A DNA stretch of 64,000 nucleotides, taken from assembly GCA_963790525.1 (NCBI GenBank), contig CAWBOV010000005.1, positions 310,001-374,000 on the forward strand, in the 5' to 3' direction. The stretch comes from CAWBOV01 sp963790525. GTDB lineage: Bacteria; Actinomycetota; Actinomycetes; Mycobacteriales; Jatrophihabitantaceae. The notes below the pieces were generated by a model. That model was not told the DNA's origin and did no database searches. It saw only the letters and a list, made by a program, of their open reading frames with translations. A program made the translations under genes and the position numbers. Shown one piece after another: positions 25,922 through 34,396 of the stretch. Position 1 is the first letter of the stretch. Every line of letters starts with the position of its first letter.

Positions 25922-25954
25922 GTCCGCTCCCGGTGCATCCCGCAGAATGAGCGG

Positions 25955-26242
25955 ATGCTCGGTTTCCTCATCGGACTGTTCTTCCTCGGCCTGATCGCCG
26001 GCGCCATCGGGCGGCTGTTCGTGGGCAGCCCCCGCCGCCTCGGCTGCCTCGGCACCGCGGTGCTCGGCGTCATCGGCTCCTACGCCGGCGGCACGCTCGG
26101 GGTGCTGATCTTCCACCAGGCCTTCGACATCCGCCGCTCCGGAACGATCATCGGTGCCATCGTCGGAACCATCGTGGTGCTCGCGGTGTGGCGCGCGGTC
26201 GGTGGCAGCGAGAACCGGCGGCACAGGAGGTCGGTGCGCTGA
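25955..26242 (+). CDS. GlsB/YeaQ/YmgE-family membrane protein
   Basis: 95 aa with three hydrophobic helices (LGFLIGLFFLGLIAGAIGRL, LGCLGTAVLGVIGSYAGG, TIIGAIVGTIVVLAVWRAVGG) and a basic tail. The family is a small stress-associated integral membrane group formerly named transglycosylase-associated; its function is uncertain. Confidence 0.85.
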   Translation: MLGFLIGLFFLGLIAGAIGRLFVGSPRRLGCLGTAVLGVIGSYAGGTLGVLIFHQAFDIRRSGTIIGAIVGTIVVLAVWRAVGGSENRRHRRSVR

Positions 26243-26313
26243 CGCGCGGATCTCCCAGCCGGCGGGTAGGCCGCGCTCGAGTTTCCCAGCCGACTGGCTG
26301 GTGGCGCGAGTTC

Positions 26314-26772
26314 CTAGCCGGCGGCGAAGAACTGCGTGACGTCGTGGGTCTTGATCCGCTCGGCGAGCTGCAGTGGCGTCTGGCCCCGGTTGTTGGGCTT
26401 GTGGGGGTCGGCGCCGTGCGCGAGCAGCAGGGTGATCATGTCCCCGTTGCCTCGGCTGTTCATGACCGCGGCGGCCAGCGGCGTGGTCCCGGTCTTGTCG
26501 GTGACGTCGACCACGGCGCCGTGCTCCAGCAGGGCGCGGGCGACCTCGACGTCACCCCGGGAGGCGACGATGCTCAGCGGTGCGTAGCCGACGCGGTTGG
26601 GCTCGTTGACGTCGGCGCCGGCGGCGACGCACGCCGCGACGTCCTCGGCGGTGCCCCGGGCGGCCACGTTGTGCAGGTCGGTCTGGCCGGGGACCGCGAA
26701 GGTCTTGACCGCCGTCGCCGGCTGGTCGGTGAGGTGCTGGGCTGCCTCTGCCCCGGCCGGCCGCGCGTTCAC
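26314..26772 (-). CDS. Ankyrin-repeat protein
   Basis: About 152 aa as read from a GTG at 26772, with four ankyrin repeats: TDLHNVAARGTAEDVAACVAAGADVN, APLSIVASRGDVEVARALLEHGAVVD, TPLAAAVMNSRGNGDMITLLLAHGAD, TPLQLAERIKTHD. These repeats bind protein partners. The real start is probably at 26861, in the small frame upstream that has a good ribosome-binding site. A 15-bp repeat (26767-26810) with one 14-bp copy separates the two frames, so a single missing base likely splits one 182-aa gene. Confidence 0.8.
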   Translation of the reverse strand: MNARPAGAEAAQHLTDQPATAVKTFAVPGQTDLHNVAARGTAEDVAACVAAGADVNEPNRVGYAPLSIVASRGDVEVARALLEHGAVVDVTDKTGTTPLAAAVMNSRGNGDMITLLLAHGADPHKPNNRGQTPLQLAERIKTHDVTQFFAAG

Positions 26773-26861
26773 CGGCCGGCGTTCACCGGCTGTGCGTTCA
26801 CCGGCTGTGCGGTCGCCGGCGGTGCGGCGGAGTCGTGCTTGCGCTTACCGAACAGTGCCAT
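26769..26861 (-). other. 30-codon frame: probable true N-terminus of the ankyrin gene
   Basis: Starts ATG 26861 eight nt after CGGAG and encodes MALFGKRKHDSAAPPATAQPV-type residues with a repeated PVNAQ, then stops in a GTGA overlap with the ankyrin frame. It is either a coupled leader peptide or, more likely, the N-terminus separated by a one-base deletion in the repeat. Confidence 0.55.
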
Positions 26862-26865
26862 GTGT

Positions 26866-28488
26866 CTACTCCGAGCAGGTTGTGTCAGCCCCGCTGATAC
26901 CGGTCGGCGCGTTTGAGGCCGTGGTCGAGGTGGTGGCGGTCGCGGTGACCGACGCGGACAGTGACGACGGTAACGGGTCACCGACCGAGACGGCCTTCAC
27001 CCCGCTGTAGGACGAACCCACGACAACCTCGATGTTGCCGCTGTGCGAGGGGTCCAGCTGCATCGTGGAACCGGGGATCGCCGAGGCGACCGTCTCCGCG
27101 GCCGCGAGCTGGCTGGCCCGGTACTTGACGACGGTGGTGGTCAGGCCCTGGGCGTCCAGGCCCAGAACGCCCTTGCCGAAACCGACGCCGGCCAGGGCGT
27201 TCTGCACCTTGGTGGCCAGCAGGGCGGTGCCGACGCCGTTGGTGACGTCGACGGTGATCGACGACGCCGCCTGGGTGAGCAGGATGGGCTTGGTCGAGGT
27301 CGGCGACGGCGACGGGCTGGCCGATGCCGACGGGTTCACCGTGACCGTCTTGTCCCGGATGATCTCGTCGTAGAGGATCGCGCCGGCGACGGGGTCGAGC
27401 AGGACCCGCGAGCCCGTGGTCGAGCTGGGGTTGTCGGGGTCGTAGGCGGGGTTGGAGATCGGCGCGGTGTAGAACGTGACCTTCTTCGGATCCAGGCCAC
27501 TGAGCACCTTGACCAGCGTGTTCAGGTCGCTGAACGTCGTGCCGCTGTCCACGGTGACGGCCTTCGTGGCGGCGTCGACGAAGCCGGTGATCTTGGTCGG
27601 GTTGGCCAGCAGCTTGCCGCCGCGCGCCTCCCGGAGCACCGCCCCGAGGAAGCGCTGCTGGCGCTTGATGCGGCCGAGGTCCGAGCCGTCGCCGAGGGTC
27701 TCCCGCGCCCGGACGTAGGCCAGCGCCTGGGTGCCGTTGAGCTGGTTGTTGCCGGCCTTGAGCACCAGCCCGCTCTTCGGGTCGTCGACCGCCTGCGGGC
27801 TGCAGATGGTGACGGTGCCGAGCGCGTTGATCAGGTTCTTGAAGCCGGAGAAATCGATGTCGACGTAGTGGGTGATCGCGATTCCGGTGAGGAGCTGCAC
27901 CGTCGCGATGGTGCACTTCGCGCCGCCCTCGGTGAACGCCGAGTTGAACTGCCCCATGTGCGCGGCCTCGATCTTGCCCGAGGAGTCCTTGCAGGCCGGA
28001 ATCTTGAGCCAGGAGTCACGCGGGATGCTGATGACGGTCGCCTTCGTCCGCGCCGGGCTCAGGTGCACGATCATCGTGGTGTCCGACCGGGCGCCGGTGA
28101 CGTCGTGGCCGTACTGGCCGTCGGTCCCGGCCCGGCTGTCGGAGCCGATCACCAGGTAGTTCGCGGCGTGGAGCTGATAGGACTTGTCCTTGATCGAGGG
28201 ATCCTTGACGTTCAGGATGCCCTTCTCGCGGGTGATCTGGCTGTTGTAGTGCAGGTACTCCAGATACACGAAGCCCGAGGAGACGACCAGGAACAGGACC
28301 GTGAACGCCGCACAGGCCCGGGCGACCCGCGCGCCGAAGGAGTGCCGTCGGCGCCCGCCGCCGTTACGCCGCGCGAGCAGCGTCTGGACGATCTCCTGAT
28401 GGTGCGGGGAGAGCCCACCGCCCGTGCTTGCCGACCCGGAGGGGTCGTCGCCGGCAGAACCTGCCGGTGGGTCGTAGCGGTCGGACAC
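26866..28488 (-). CDS. LytR-CpsA-Psr (LCP) family cell-wall ligase
   Basis: 540 aa. A cytoplasmic basic N-terminus and one transmembrane helix (CAAFTVLFLVVSSGFVYLEYL) precede the LCP domain with its pyrophosphate-lipid motifs: IGSDSRAG, ARSDTTMIVHL, VISIPRDSW and RARETLGDGSDLGRIKRQQRF. A Ser/Pro linker leads to a LytR_C domain (ITVDVTNGVGTALLATKVQNAL). LCP enzymes attach glycopolymers such as arabinogalactan or teichoic acids to peptidoglycan outside the membrane. The ankyrin gene begins 5 bp downstream. Confidence 0.93.
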   Translation of the reverse strand: MSDRYDPPAGSAGDDPSGSASTGGGLSPHHQEIVQTLLARRNGGGRRRHSFGARVARACAAFTVLFLVVSSGFVYLEYLHYNSQITREKGILNVKDPSIKDKSYQLHAANYLVIGSDSRAGTDGQYGHDVTGARSDTTMIVHLSPARTKATVISIPRDSWLKIPACKDSSGKIEAAHMGQFNSAFTEGGAKCTIATVQLLTGIAITHYVDIDFSGFKNLINALGTVTICSPQAVDDPKSGLVLKAGNNQLNGTQALAYVRARETLGDGSDLGRIKRQQRFLGAVLREARGGKLLANPTKITGFVDAATKAVTVDSGTTFSDLNTLVKVLSGLDPKKVTFYTAPISNPAYDPDNPSSTTGSRVLLDPVAGAILYDEIIRDKTVTVNPSASASPSPSPTSTKPILLTQAASSITVDVTNGVGTALLATKVQNALAGVGFGKGVLGLDAQGLTTTVVKYRASQLAAAETVASAIPGSTMQLDPSHSGNIEVVVGSSYSGVKAVSVGDPLPSSLSASVTATATTSTTASNAPTGISGADTTCSE

Positions 28489-28726
28489 GGGGCTCCTCGC
28501 TGATCAGGGCGTCACAGAATGATATGGGACCGCGTTCATCGGGTGTGCGGATGGCGTTTGCGGCCCGTTCACTCCCTCGTAGACACGCAGTCGCCCAGAA
28601 ATGGTTGCACCTTCAGCTGTGACGTGCTCCAGAATCCGGGTGGGAGGGGGGCTGGTTTGGAGCCCCGCCCGGAGTCACCTATGCTGACGACGTCTCCGAC
28701 GGGGGCATAGCATGGAGCGGTTGCCG

Positions 28727-28799
28727 GCCCCCATCGTCTAGTGGCCCAGGACGCCGCCCTTTCAAGGCGGTAGCACGGGTTCGAATCCCGTTGGGGGTA
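28727..28799 (+). tRNA. tRNA-Glu (anticodon UUC)
   Basis: Acceptor GCCCCCA with TGGGGGT, D-arm TCTAGTGGCCCAGGA, anticodon loop CTTTCAA, T-loop TTCGAAT. CCA is not encoded. Confidence 0.95.
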
Positions 28800-28827
28800 C
28801 ACGTCACCGTCACCGTCGGTGATGTAA

Positions 28828-28904
28828 GGCCCTGTAGCGCAGTCGGTTAGCGTGCCGCCCTGTCACGGCGGAGGTCGCGGGTTCGAGTCCCGTCAGGGTC
28901 GCCA
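28828..28904 (+). tRNA. tRNA-Asp (anticodon GUC), CCA encoded
   Basis: Acceptor GGCCCTG with CAGGGTC, anticodon loop CTGTCAC, T-loop TTCGAGT, discriminator G followed by CCA. It lies 28 bp after tRNA-Glu, likely one transcript. Confidence 0.95.
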
Positions 28905-29015
28905 GTGATGGCGACGATCGTCCCGGCTCCCCGGAGCGGACGAGCGCATTCCCGCCGGACCGCGGACGGTCGGTGCGCAGCCCCCGGAGACGTGCGGGCC
29001 GGTACGTTCGGCAGC

Positions 29016-29693
29016 GTGCCGCCCACCCTGATCCTCGCCGCGCACGGAACGACTTCCCTCGCTGGCCTCGCCACCACCGCCGAGCTCGCCGCCGCGACCC
29101 GCACGCGCCGCCCCGGCCTCGCCGTGGCCGAGTCCTACGTGGACGTGGCGGCACCCACGTTCCACGACGTGCTGGCCTCAGTGACCGGGCCTGTCGTCGT
29201 GGTGCCCGTCCTGCTGTCGGGCGGTTACCACGTGCACGTCGACATCCCCGCGGTGGTCGGCTCCCGCGCGGAGACCGTCGTCACGCCCGCACTGGGTCCC
29301 GGACGGGGCGTCTCGCGGGCCCTCGCCGACCGGCTCGACCAGGCCCGGGCCGGCCGGTCACCCGGTGCCTGCGTAGCCCTGGTCGCGGCCGGATCGTCGG
29401 ATGCGGCAGCCCGCGCGGACGTGGAGACGGCGGCGGCCGACCTGGCGACGGTGCTCGGCCGCCCGGTCCACGTCGCGGTTCTCACCGGCGAGGGCCGATC
29501 GCTGGCCGACCTGGTCGCGGCGCTCGGTACGGATGTGGACGTGGCCACGTACCTCTTGGCCGACGGCGTCTTCGCGACCAAGCTCCGGTCCCAGGCGGCC
29601 GCCCTGGGCCTGGCCACCGTGAGCGATCCTCTCGGCGCGCACCCCGCGCTCGTGGACGTGATCCTGCAGCGCTTCGACAGCGGCGCCCCGTAG
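29016..29693 (+). CDS. Sirohydrochlorin chelatase / CbiX-like protein
   Basis: 225 aa with the N-terminal catalytic strand LILAAHGTTS and the second-lobe motif VVVVPVLLSGGYHVHVDIP, matching single- or double-domain CbiX/SirB chelatases that insert Co2+ or Fe2+ into sirohydrochlorin. The HG of the first strand and the HVHVD segment supply the metal-binding His residues. GTG 29016 begins exactly at the conserved strand; no clear ribosome-binding site. It follows two tRNA genes. Confidence 0.85.
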   Translation: MPPTLILAAHGTTSLAGLATTAELAAATRTRRPGLAVAESYVDVAAPTFHDVLASVTGPVVVVPVLLSGGYHVHVDIPAVVGSRAETVVTPALGPGRGVSRALADRLDQARAGRSPGACVALVAAGSSDAAARADVETAAADLATVLGRPVHVAVLTGEGRSLADLVAALGTDVDVATYLLADGVFATKLRSQAAALGLATVSDPLGAHPALVDVILQRFDSGAP

Positions 29694-29736
29694 CTGGGGT
29701 AGACGCCGTGGCAGCAATTCCGCGGAGAGGCCCAGC

Positions 29737-29832
29737 CAGCGCGGTGGATCAGCGCGGTGGATCAGCGCGGTGAATCAGCGCGGTGAATCTTGATGCCCAT
29801 CGGTGCCTATGACCGTCCAGGACTATCAAGAT
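29737..29832. repeat. Four 13-bp tandem units followed by an 8-bp inverted repeat
   Basis: CAGCGCGGTGGAT/CAGCGCGGTGAAT x4 (29737-29788), then ATCTTGAT (29787-29794) and its exact complement ATCAAGAT (29825-29832) around 30 nt. The stem is AT-rich and without a T-run, so it is a weak terminator candidate for the CbiX-like gene. Nothing else is seen in 29694-29938. Confidence 0.6.
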
Positions 29833-29938
29833 CGCCAGCGCCGGGCGTTACGCCAGTGCAGGACGCGTCGGGATCGCGACGTCTACCTGCGGTGGAATTG
29901 GCCTGCGGCGCCGTGCCTGTAGACTTCTGCAGGTTCCC

Positions 29939-30012
29939 GGCCAGGTAGCTCAGATGGTACGAGCATCCGCCTGAAAAGCGGAGGGTCGGCGGTTCGATCC
30001 CGCCCCTGGCCA
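29939..30012 (+). tRNA. tRNA-Phe (anticodon GAA)
   Basis: Acceptor GGCCAGG with CCTGGCC, anticodon loop CTGAAAA, T-loop TTCGATC. CCA is not encoded. It borders a lower-GC block to its right. Confidence 0.95.
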
Positions 30013-30201
30013 CCTCTACACTGTCGAACGTCCCGCACGAACTTCGACCACGCATCCCATGGGGGCACCCAGCCGATCATCGGGACCTGGTCAGCCACCC
30101 CGCAGCCGTAGCGCAAATCGACGGACGAGCAGGCCGGCCAGCGCGGTGAACGCACCTGTCCGAGATAGACCGGCCGCCCTCGAATGATCTGGTCGTCCGC
30201 G

Positions 30202-31626
30202 CTAGCAATGGATTGGTGTCGCTGTCGGCGCTTGAATGCTGATCGAATCGATCCGCTGTTGCGTGCCTTGAAAGAATATGGTTCCAGCGGCGTCGGTGAC
30301 GTACCAACCGTCGGTGGCATATTCGCCGCCTGGATGCCCAGGCGTGTATCGAAGGCGGTTCCCGTAAATGCGCGTCAATGCGGCGACGCCCTCGCCGAGC
30401 ACGAAGCCATCTGAGGTGACGAGCCTCGGCCCGTTGGCCACCTGAAAGCCGCCGAAGCAGACGCCGGGGCGTGCGGTGACGCCCTCGACGTCCATGGGAT
30501 CTGACTCGCCGTCACCCACTTCGCGGAGTGTTGTACGGGTTGCGGATTCGATCTGAGCGACCGACATCGTTAGAGTCGCCGCACCGAGTGAGTGAGTGGT
30601 CGCGACGATCGTCGGATCGGTCCAGTACCCGAGCACACCGCTGGCGTGCACGAGCTTGGTGATCGTTGCGAGCGCGAGCGTCGCGAACGTCGCGTCGCTG
30701 GTCTCGCTGGTGTGCACGCACAACAGGGACTCAGAGCTTTGCGGATGAACCAGGAAGAACACATCGACGCTCCCGCAGTCCACAGTGGCCGTGCCGCCGA
30801 CTCCATTCACCTCCCTCTGCGCGGCAAGAGCTGAGTCCTCGGAGACGACGAGATCGCCACCATCACCAACGGCGAATGATCGGTCGAAAAGCTGGTCAGT
30901 GATCTTGACCGATCCGGCGATGGCTTCGACCGGAATGGTGGCCTGAAGAGCAGGCAACAGTGTGAGTTGCGAGGAACCCGGGGTGAACGCCTTCGCTGCG
31001 GCTGAGGTGCCCAGCGCCTCGACGCTGGGACAGAGATTCTCGAGCAGAACTAGACCACCGTGGCATGCCCCTGGCGAGGCGAGTAGAACGGCAAGGGCGT
31101 CCACGAGGTCCGATCGCAGATAGCCCTTGAGGAAGGTGCCGAGATTGGGGGTCCCGAAGGTGATGACCCCGGCGATCTTGGAGGACACACCAGCAACCTC
31201 GCCATTGCACCCGGAGTCAGCGGCGCAGCGGACAGCGAGCCCGCCCATGGAGTGGGCAACGATGATGACCTTCCCGACTGCGGAGATTCCGGCGAGGGCA
31301 ATGACGCGGTTTGCGAGTGCTTTCCCGATGTGCGGGTCGGTGACCCACGCTGTCGAATGGGCCCCGTAGTCGAAGGTCGCGACGCAGGTGTGCGCGGCAT
31401 CGGTGCCCAGCGTATTGATGGTTTGGGTCGACCAGGTGGTGGCGTCGGAATGAAATCCGTGCACGAGAAGGATCGGGATGCGGGTACCTGACTGCACCGA
31501 ATCACATGAGATCGCGGACGCGGCACCTGCGGCCGGGGCCTGGCCCACGTCGACTACAGCGAGGACTCCTGCCGCCGTGAGCAGCACCGCGAAATAGTTC
31601 AGCGCGATGCGGCGCAGTCCTTTCAC
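30202..31626 (-). CDS. Secreted alpha/beta hydrolase (lipase/PGAP1-like)
   Basis: 474 aa. The GTG start at 31626 overlaps the stop of the upstream lipoprotein (GTGA). The signal peptide GLRRIALNYFAVLLTAAGVLA is followed by an Ala-rich cleavage region. The hydrolase core shows the oxyanion strand IPILLVHGFHSDATTW, the nucleophile elbow VAHSMGGLAVR and a GTPNLGTFLKGYL segment typical of lipases. The C-terminal 170 residues have no recognised domain. Many Cys residues fit an extracellular protein. GC content is visibly lower than in neighbours. Confidence 0.85.
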   Translation of the reverse strand: MKGLRRIALNYFAVLLTAAGVLAVVDVGQAPAAGAASAISCDSVQSGTRIPILLVHGFHSDATTWSTQTINTLGTDAAHTCVATFDYGAHSTAWVTDPHIGKALANRVIALAGISAVGKVIIVAHSMGGLAVRCAADSGCNGEVAGVSSKIAGVITFGTPNLGTFLKGYLRSDLVDALAVLLASPGACHGGLVLLENLCPSVEALGTSAAAKAFTPGSSQLTLLPALQATIPVEAIAGSVKITDQLFDRSFAVGDGGDLVVSEDSALAAQREVNGVGGTATVDCGSVDVFFLVHPQSSESLLCVHTSETSDATFATLALATITKLVHASGVLGYWTDPTIVATTHSLGAATLTMSVAQIESATRTTLREVGDGESDPMDVEGVTARPGVCFGGFQVANGPRLVTSDGFVLGEGVAALTRIYGNRLRYTPGHPGGEYATDGWYVTDAAGTIFFQGTQQRIDSISIQAPTATPIHC

Positions 31627-32153
31627 GGGGAGCCCTTTCGTGCACTGAGAAGCATCCACTCCGTGCCGAGTCGGAGCAGCACGACGGTCCACGTGCCGGG
31701 TTCAGGTCCAGTCACGATCGCAGGCACCGTCGCGACGGATCCGCTGACGATCATGTGGTCGGTGTCCAAGTGCACCTGCGATCCGCCGGGCAGCAACGGC
31801 CCGGGATCGGCAGAAAAGGCGGCTCGTATCGCCGGCGCCAGAATTGATTCAATGGACTCGGTGTTACCGCTGCCAATGACCCGCTCGAGATGCGTTGCCT
31901 CCGAGCCCGGAAGGCCGGCCGCGTTTCCCGTAACTGATGAGCCCGCACCCGGCGTGTTCGTCGCCGACACCTGAACGTGTGCGGCGGTGGAGCTTGCTCG
32001 CGTAGCGCCGTGATGGTGCGATCCGCACGCAGACATGGTGCCGACCAGCAGGATCACAAGGGTCCCTGTTGTGATCGCACGCACCGGCCGGACGATCTCT
32101 CCCAAATCCATATGACCAGTACTGTGGCCGCGCGGATTCAATCGCCGCTTCAT
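31623..32153 (-). CDS. Putative lipoprotein
   Basis: 176 aa from ATG 32153, which overlaps the upstream gene stop (ATGA); an internal Met at 32111 gives a shorter leader. The hydrophobic stretch TTGTLVILLVGTMSAC ends in a lipobox-like MSAC and is followed by a His/Ser/Thr-rich linker. The remaining domain looks like a small NTF2/SnoaL-type or unknown beta fold ending in WTVVLLRLGTEWML. It is the middle of a three-gene coupled operon of exported proteins. Confidence 0.7.
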   Translation of the reverse strand: MKRRLNPRGHSTGHMDLGEIVRPVRAITTGTLVILLVGTMSACGSHHHGATRASSTAAHVQVSATNTPGAGSSVTGNAAGLPGSEATHLERVIGSGNTESIESILAPAIRAAFSADPGPLLPGGSQVHLDTDHMIVSGSVATVPAIVTGPEPGTWTVVLLRLGTEWMLLSARKGSP

Positions 32154-32779
32154 GCCCGAGCCGCGACTACCTTCGCGATGGCAACACTCGAAGCCTCGTC
32201 TCCGGAGCTCTCAGTGATCTTGAAGAAGTTCCCGTGGACGGTCATCAACACGGAGTGCGCGTATGTGCCTCCCCAGACCGCATTATGACCGATGCCCACC
32301 GCAGGCAGGTACGCGGCACCTGCAAAAGCGTTGGTCGCGAGCCCGCTGACGACCGTTGCAAATCCGCCATCCGCCGAATGCTCGGAGACAATCGTCAGCG
32401 GAGTGTCGCTGGTGTCGGGGTTACTTCCAGTGGGCACATACGTGCAGATCGTGCCCTCAGCCTGTTCGAAAGTATCGGACACGGCTCGCAGCGACTGCCC
32501 GAGGGCACGTGACGCTTCGCCGGCGCTGAACAGGCTGCAGGCATCTGGCGCGGGTCCGGCCGGCTGCGACGACGATGTGGTGGCGGTCGTACTTTGCGGC
32601 GCCTGATTGAACCCGCTCGCCGACTGGGTCGCTGACGTCGGCCCCCCGGACGAAACAGTGCTGGTCGGTGTGCCGACCGCTGATGCCGGCGTGCCGTTCG
32701 ACGCCTTTGGCACGGTGCCGCTGCCGCATGCGGCCAGCGCGAGTGCCGCACCGCAGACAGCTATGAGTTTGAGCTTCAT
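32150..32779 (-). CDS. DUF3558-like lipoprotein
   Basis: 209 aa. Lipobox LAAC after a short hydrophobic leader, then a long Ser/Thr/Pro linker (residues about 20-75). The C-terminal domain begins PDACSLFSAGEASRALGQ and contains a paired Cys in TICTYVP, the pattern of DUF3558-type actinobacterial lipoproteins. Function unknown. It opens the leftward three-gene operon; ATG 32779 has GGGGGA just upstream. Confidence 0.7.
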   Translation of the reverse strand: MKLKLIAVCGAALALAACGSGTVPKASNGTPASAVGTPTSTVSSGGPTSATQSASGFNQAPQSTTATTSSSQPAGPAPDACSLFSAGEASRALGQSLRAVSDTFEQAEGTICTYVPTGSNPDTSDTPLTIVSEHSADGGFATVVSGLATNAFAGAAYLPAVGIGHNAVWGGTYAHSVLMTVHGNFFKITESSGDEASSVAIAKVVAARA

Positions 32780-33154
32780 CAATTCCCCCGCAGCGTTTGA
32801 TTTCGGGCAGATTAGCGCTGCTCAAAGACCCCGTCTACGCAACGTGAGCTTCCGAACTTCCGACCGACGAGCAGCCACTGACCACTACTGGCGTGGAACG
32901 CATTCGCGTGGTTCTGCTTCTGCTGCGCGAGCGGGTGACAGGTTAGGTCAGCGCCTCGGTGGCAGCCGAATCATGATCGGCGCGAACTCAATGGGGTAGA
33001 TCGGGCGAGCGACCCAGGCCTGCGACGGCGGTGGCGGGTGCGCTCGATTCAGGTCCCGACAGCGATCCGCAGCTGCTCGCATCCGCGATCCCCCCGATCC
33101 TCCCCGCGCCCACCTGACAGACCTCAGCTCCCACGAGACCCCGACACCGATGAC
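32780..33154. other. Intergenic region without a recognisable gene
   Basis: About 375 bp between divergent operons. Open frames here have no ribosome-binding site, family signature or codon bias. It presumably holds the promoter of the lipoprotein operon, but I see no convincing -35/-10 pair on that strand. Confidence 0.5.
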
Positions 33155-33202
33155 TTGACGGCTAACGTTGTTAGCCCTACAGTTGAGCTAACAGCGTTAG
33201 CC
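33155..33202 (+). promoter_or_regulatory. Promoter with two TetR operators
   Basis: TTGACG (33155-33160) and TACAGT (33178-33183) are spaced 17 bp. The spacer is a perfect palindrome GGCTAAC gtt GTTAGCC (33160-33176). A second copy, AGCTAAC agc GTTAGCC (33186-33202), follows the -10, with centres 26 bp apart. They precede an oxidoreductase gene coupled to a TetR regulator, fitting autorepression by occlusion of RNA polymerase. Confidence 0.8.
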
Positions 33203-33226
33203 ACTCTCGACGGAAGGGTCAGGATC

Positions 33227-33691
33227 ATGAGCGAGACCGCCAACCACTACCGTGCCCCCGGCTGGTTCACCCGCAACGTCTTCAACCGGGCAGTCGCCGG
33301 GCTCACCCGCATGGGCGTCAGCGTGATCGGCTCCCGGGTACTCGAGACCCGCGGGCGCCAGAGCGGCCTGCCGCGGCGCACACCGGTCAACCTGCTCACC
33401 GTCGACGGCCACGAGTACCTCGTCTCCCCGCGCGGCAACGGGCAGTGGGTCCGCAACGTCCGCGCGGACGACGGCCGACTCACGCTCATCCTCGGGCGAC
33501 GCCGGCGCGCGTACGTGGCGCGGGAACTGCCCACCGACGACGCCCGCACCGCGCAGATCCTGCGGGCCTACCTCACGCGCTGGAAGGCAGAGGTCGGCGT
33601 CTTCTTCGAGGGCACCGGGCCGGACTCCACCGACGCGGAGCTCGCCGCCATCGCCCCCAAGCACCCGATCTTCGAGCTCACCCCCGCGTGA
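33227..33691 (+). CDS. Deazaflavin (F420)-dependent oxidoreductase, Ddn-like
   Basis: 154 aa split-beta-barrel protein with VLETRGRQSGLPRRTPVNLLTVDGHEYLVSPRG and WVRNVRADDGRLTLILGRRR, the cofactor-phosphate-binding signature of the F420-dependent nitroreductase family. It probably reduces an electrophilic or quinone-like compound. ATG 33227 has GAAGG nine nt upstream. Translation is coupled to the TetR gene (GTGA). Confidence 0.9.
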   Translation: MSETANHYRAPGWFTRNVFNRAVAGLTRMGVSVIGSRVLETRGRQSGLPRRTPVNLLTVDGHEYLVSPRGNGQWVRNVRADDGRLTLILGRRRRAYVARELPTDDARTAQILRAYLTRWKAEVGVFFEGTGPDSTDAELAAIAPKHPIFELTPA

Positions 33692-34305
33692 GTCGACGTC
33701 CCCGGCGCGCTCTCCCTCCCGTCGCCCCGCGCCCGGAGCCCGCCCCACGCAGCGAGCGGGTCACCCAGATCGTGGCGGCCGCACGCCGGGTCGTCGAGGG
33801 CGAGGGCCCGGACGCGTTGACGATGCGGCGGCTCGGCGAGGAACTCGGCATCAAGGCGCCCTCGCTCTACAAGCACCTGCCCAGCCGCGACGCGGTCGTC
33901 GCCCTGCTCGTCGACGACGCGCTGTTCGAGACCGGCGACGTGCTGCACGCGGCAGTGTCGGCCGGTGACGCGGCGCTGTCGGCAGCGGGCGCACGAGGCG
34001 CGGCCTGGAACGCCGCGGCTGGTCCCGTGGCCGCCCTGCTCGCCGCCTACCGGCGCCTCGGGCGCGAACATCCCCACGTGTACCGGTTGGCGACGATGGG
34101 CACCCTGCCCCGCTCGGGGCTCACCCCGGGGCTGGAGGGCTGGGCCGGCGAGCCCTTCTACCGCGCGACCGGCGACCCGTACCGCGCGCAGGCACTGTGG
34201 GCCTTCGCGCACGGCACCCTGATCCTGGAGATCGACGACCGGTTCCTGCCGGGTTCCGACCTCGACCAGACGTGGCAGCAAGGCGCCCGCGCCTTCGCCG
34301 GGTGA
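33688..34305 (+). CDS. TetR family regulator
   Basis: 205 aa. N-terminal helix-turn-helix: VTQIVAAARRVVEGEGPDALTMRRLGEELGIKAPSLYKHLPSRDAVVALL-type sequence (about residues 20-70). The C-terminal ligand domain is helical with a WHG-like TetR_C region (ALWAFAHGTLILEID). GTG 33688 overlaps the oxidoreductase stop. It is the evident binder of the two palindromes upstream. Confidence 0.92.
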   Translation: MSRRPRRALPPVAPRPEPAPRSERVTQIVAAARRVVEGEGPDALTMRRLGEELGIKAPSLYKHLPSRDAVVALLVDDALFETGDVLHAAVSAGDAALSAAGARGAAWNAAAGPVAALLAAYRRLGREHPHVYRLATMGTLPRSGLTPGLEGWAGEPFYRATGDPYRAQALWAFAHGTLILEIDDRFLPGSDLDQTWQQGARAFAG

Positions 34306-34396
34306 GGCGTCGAGCGACCAGTGCAGGCCCGGTGTCGGCGCCACAGGCGTCCGGGTCGGGTTGGGCGGCTCGGACGGCGAGTGGTATCCACGGACA

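Noticed and set aside
29939..33000. A prophage or integrative element at tRNA-Phe
   Set aside because: No integrase, excisionase or duplicated tRNA 3' end was found, so only a possible island is reported.
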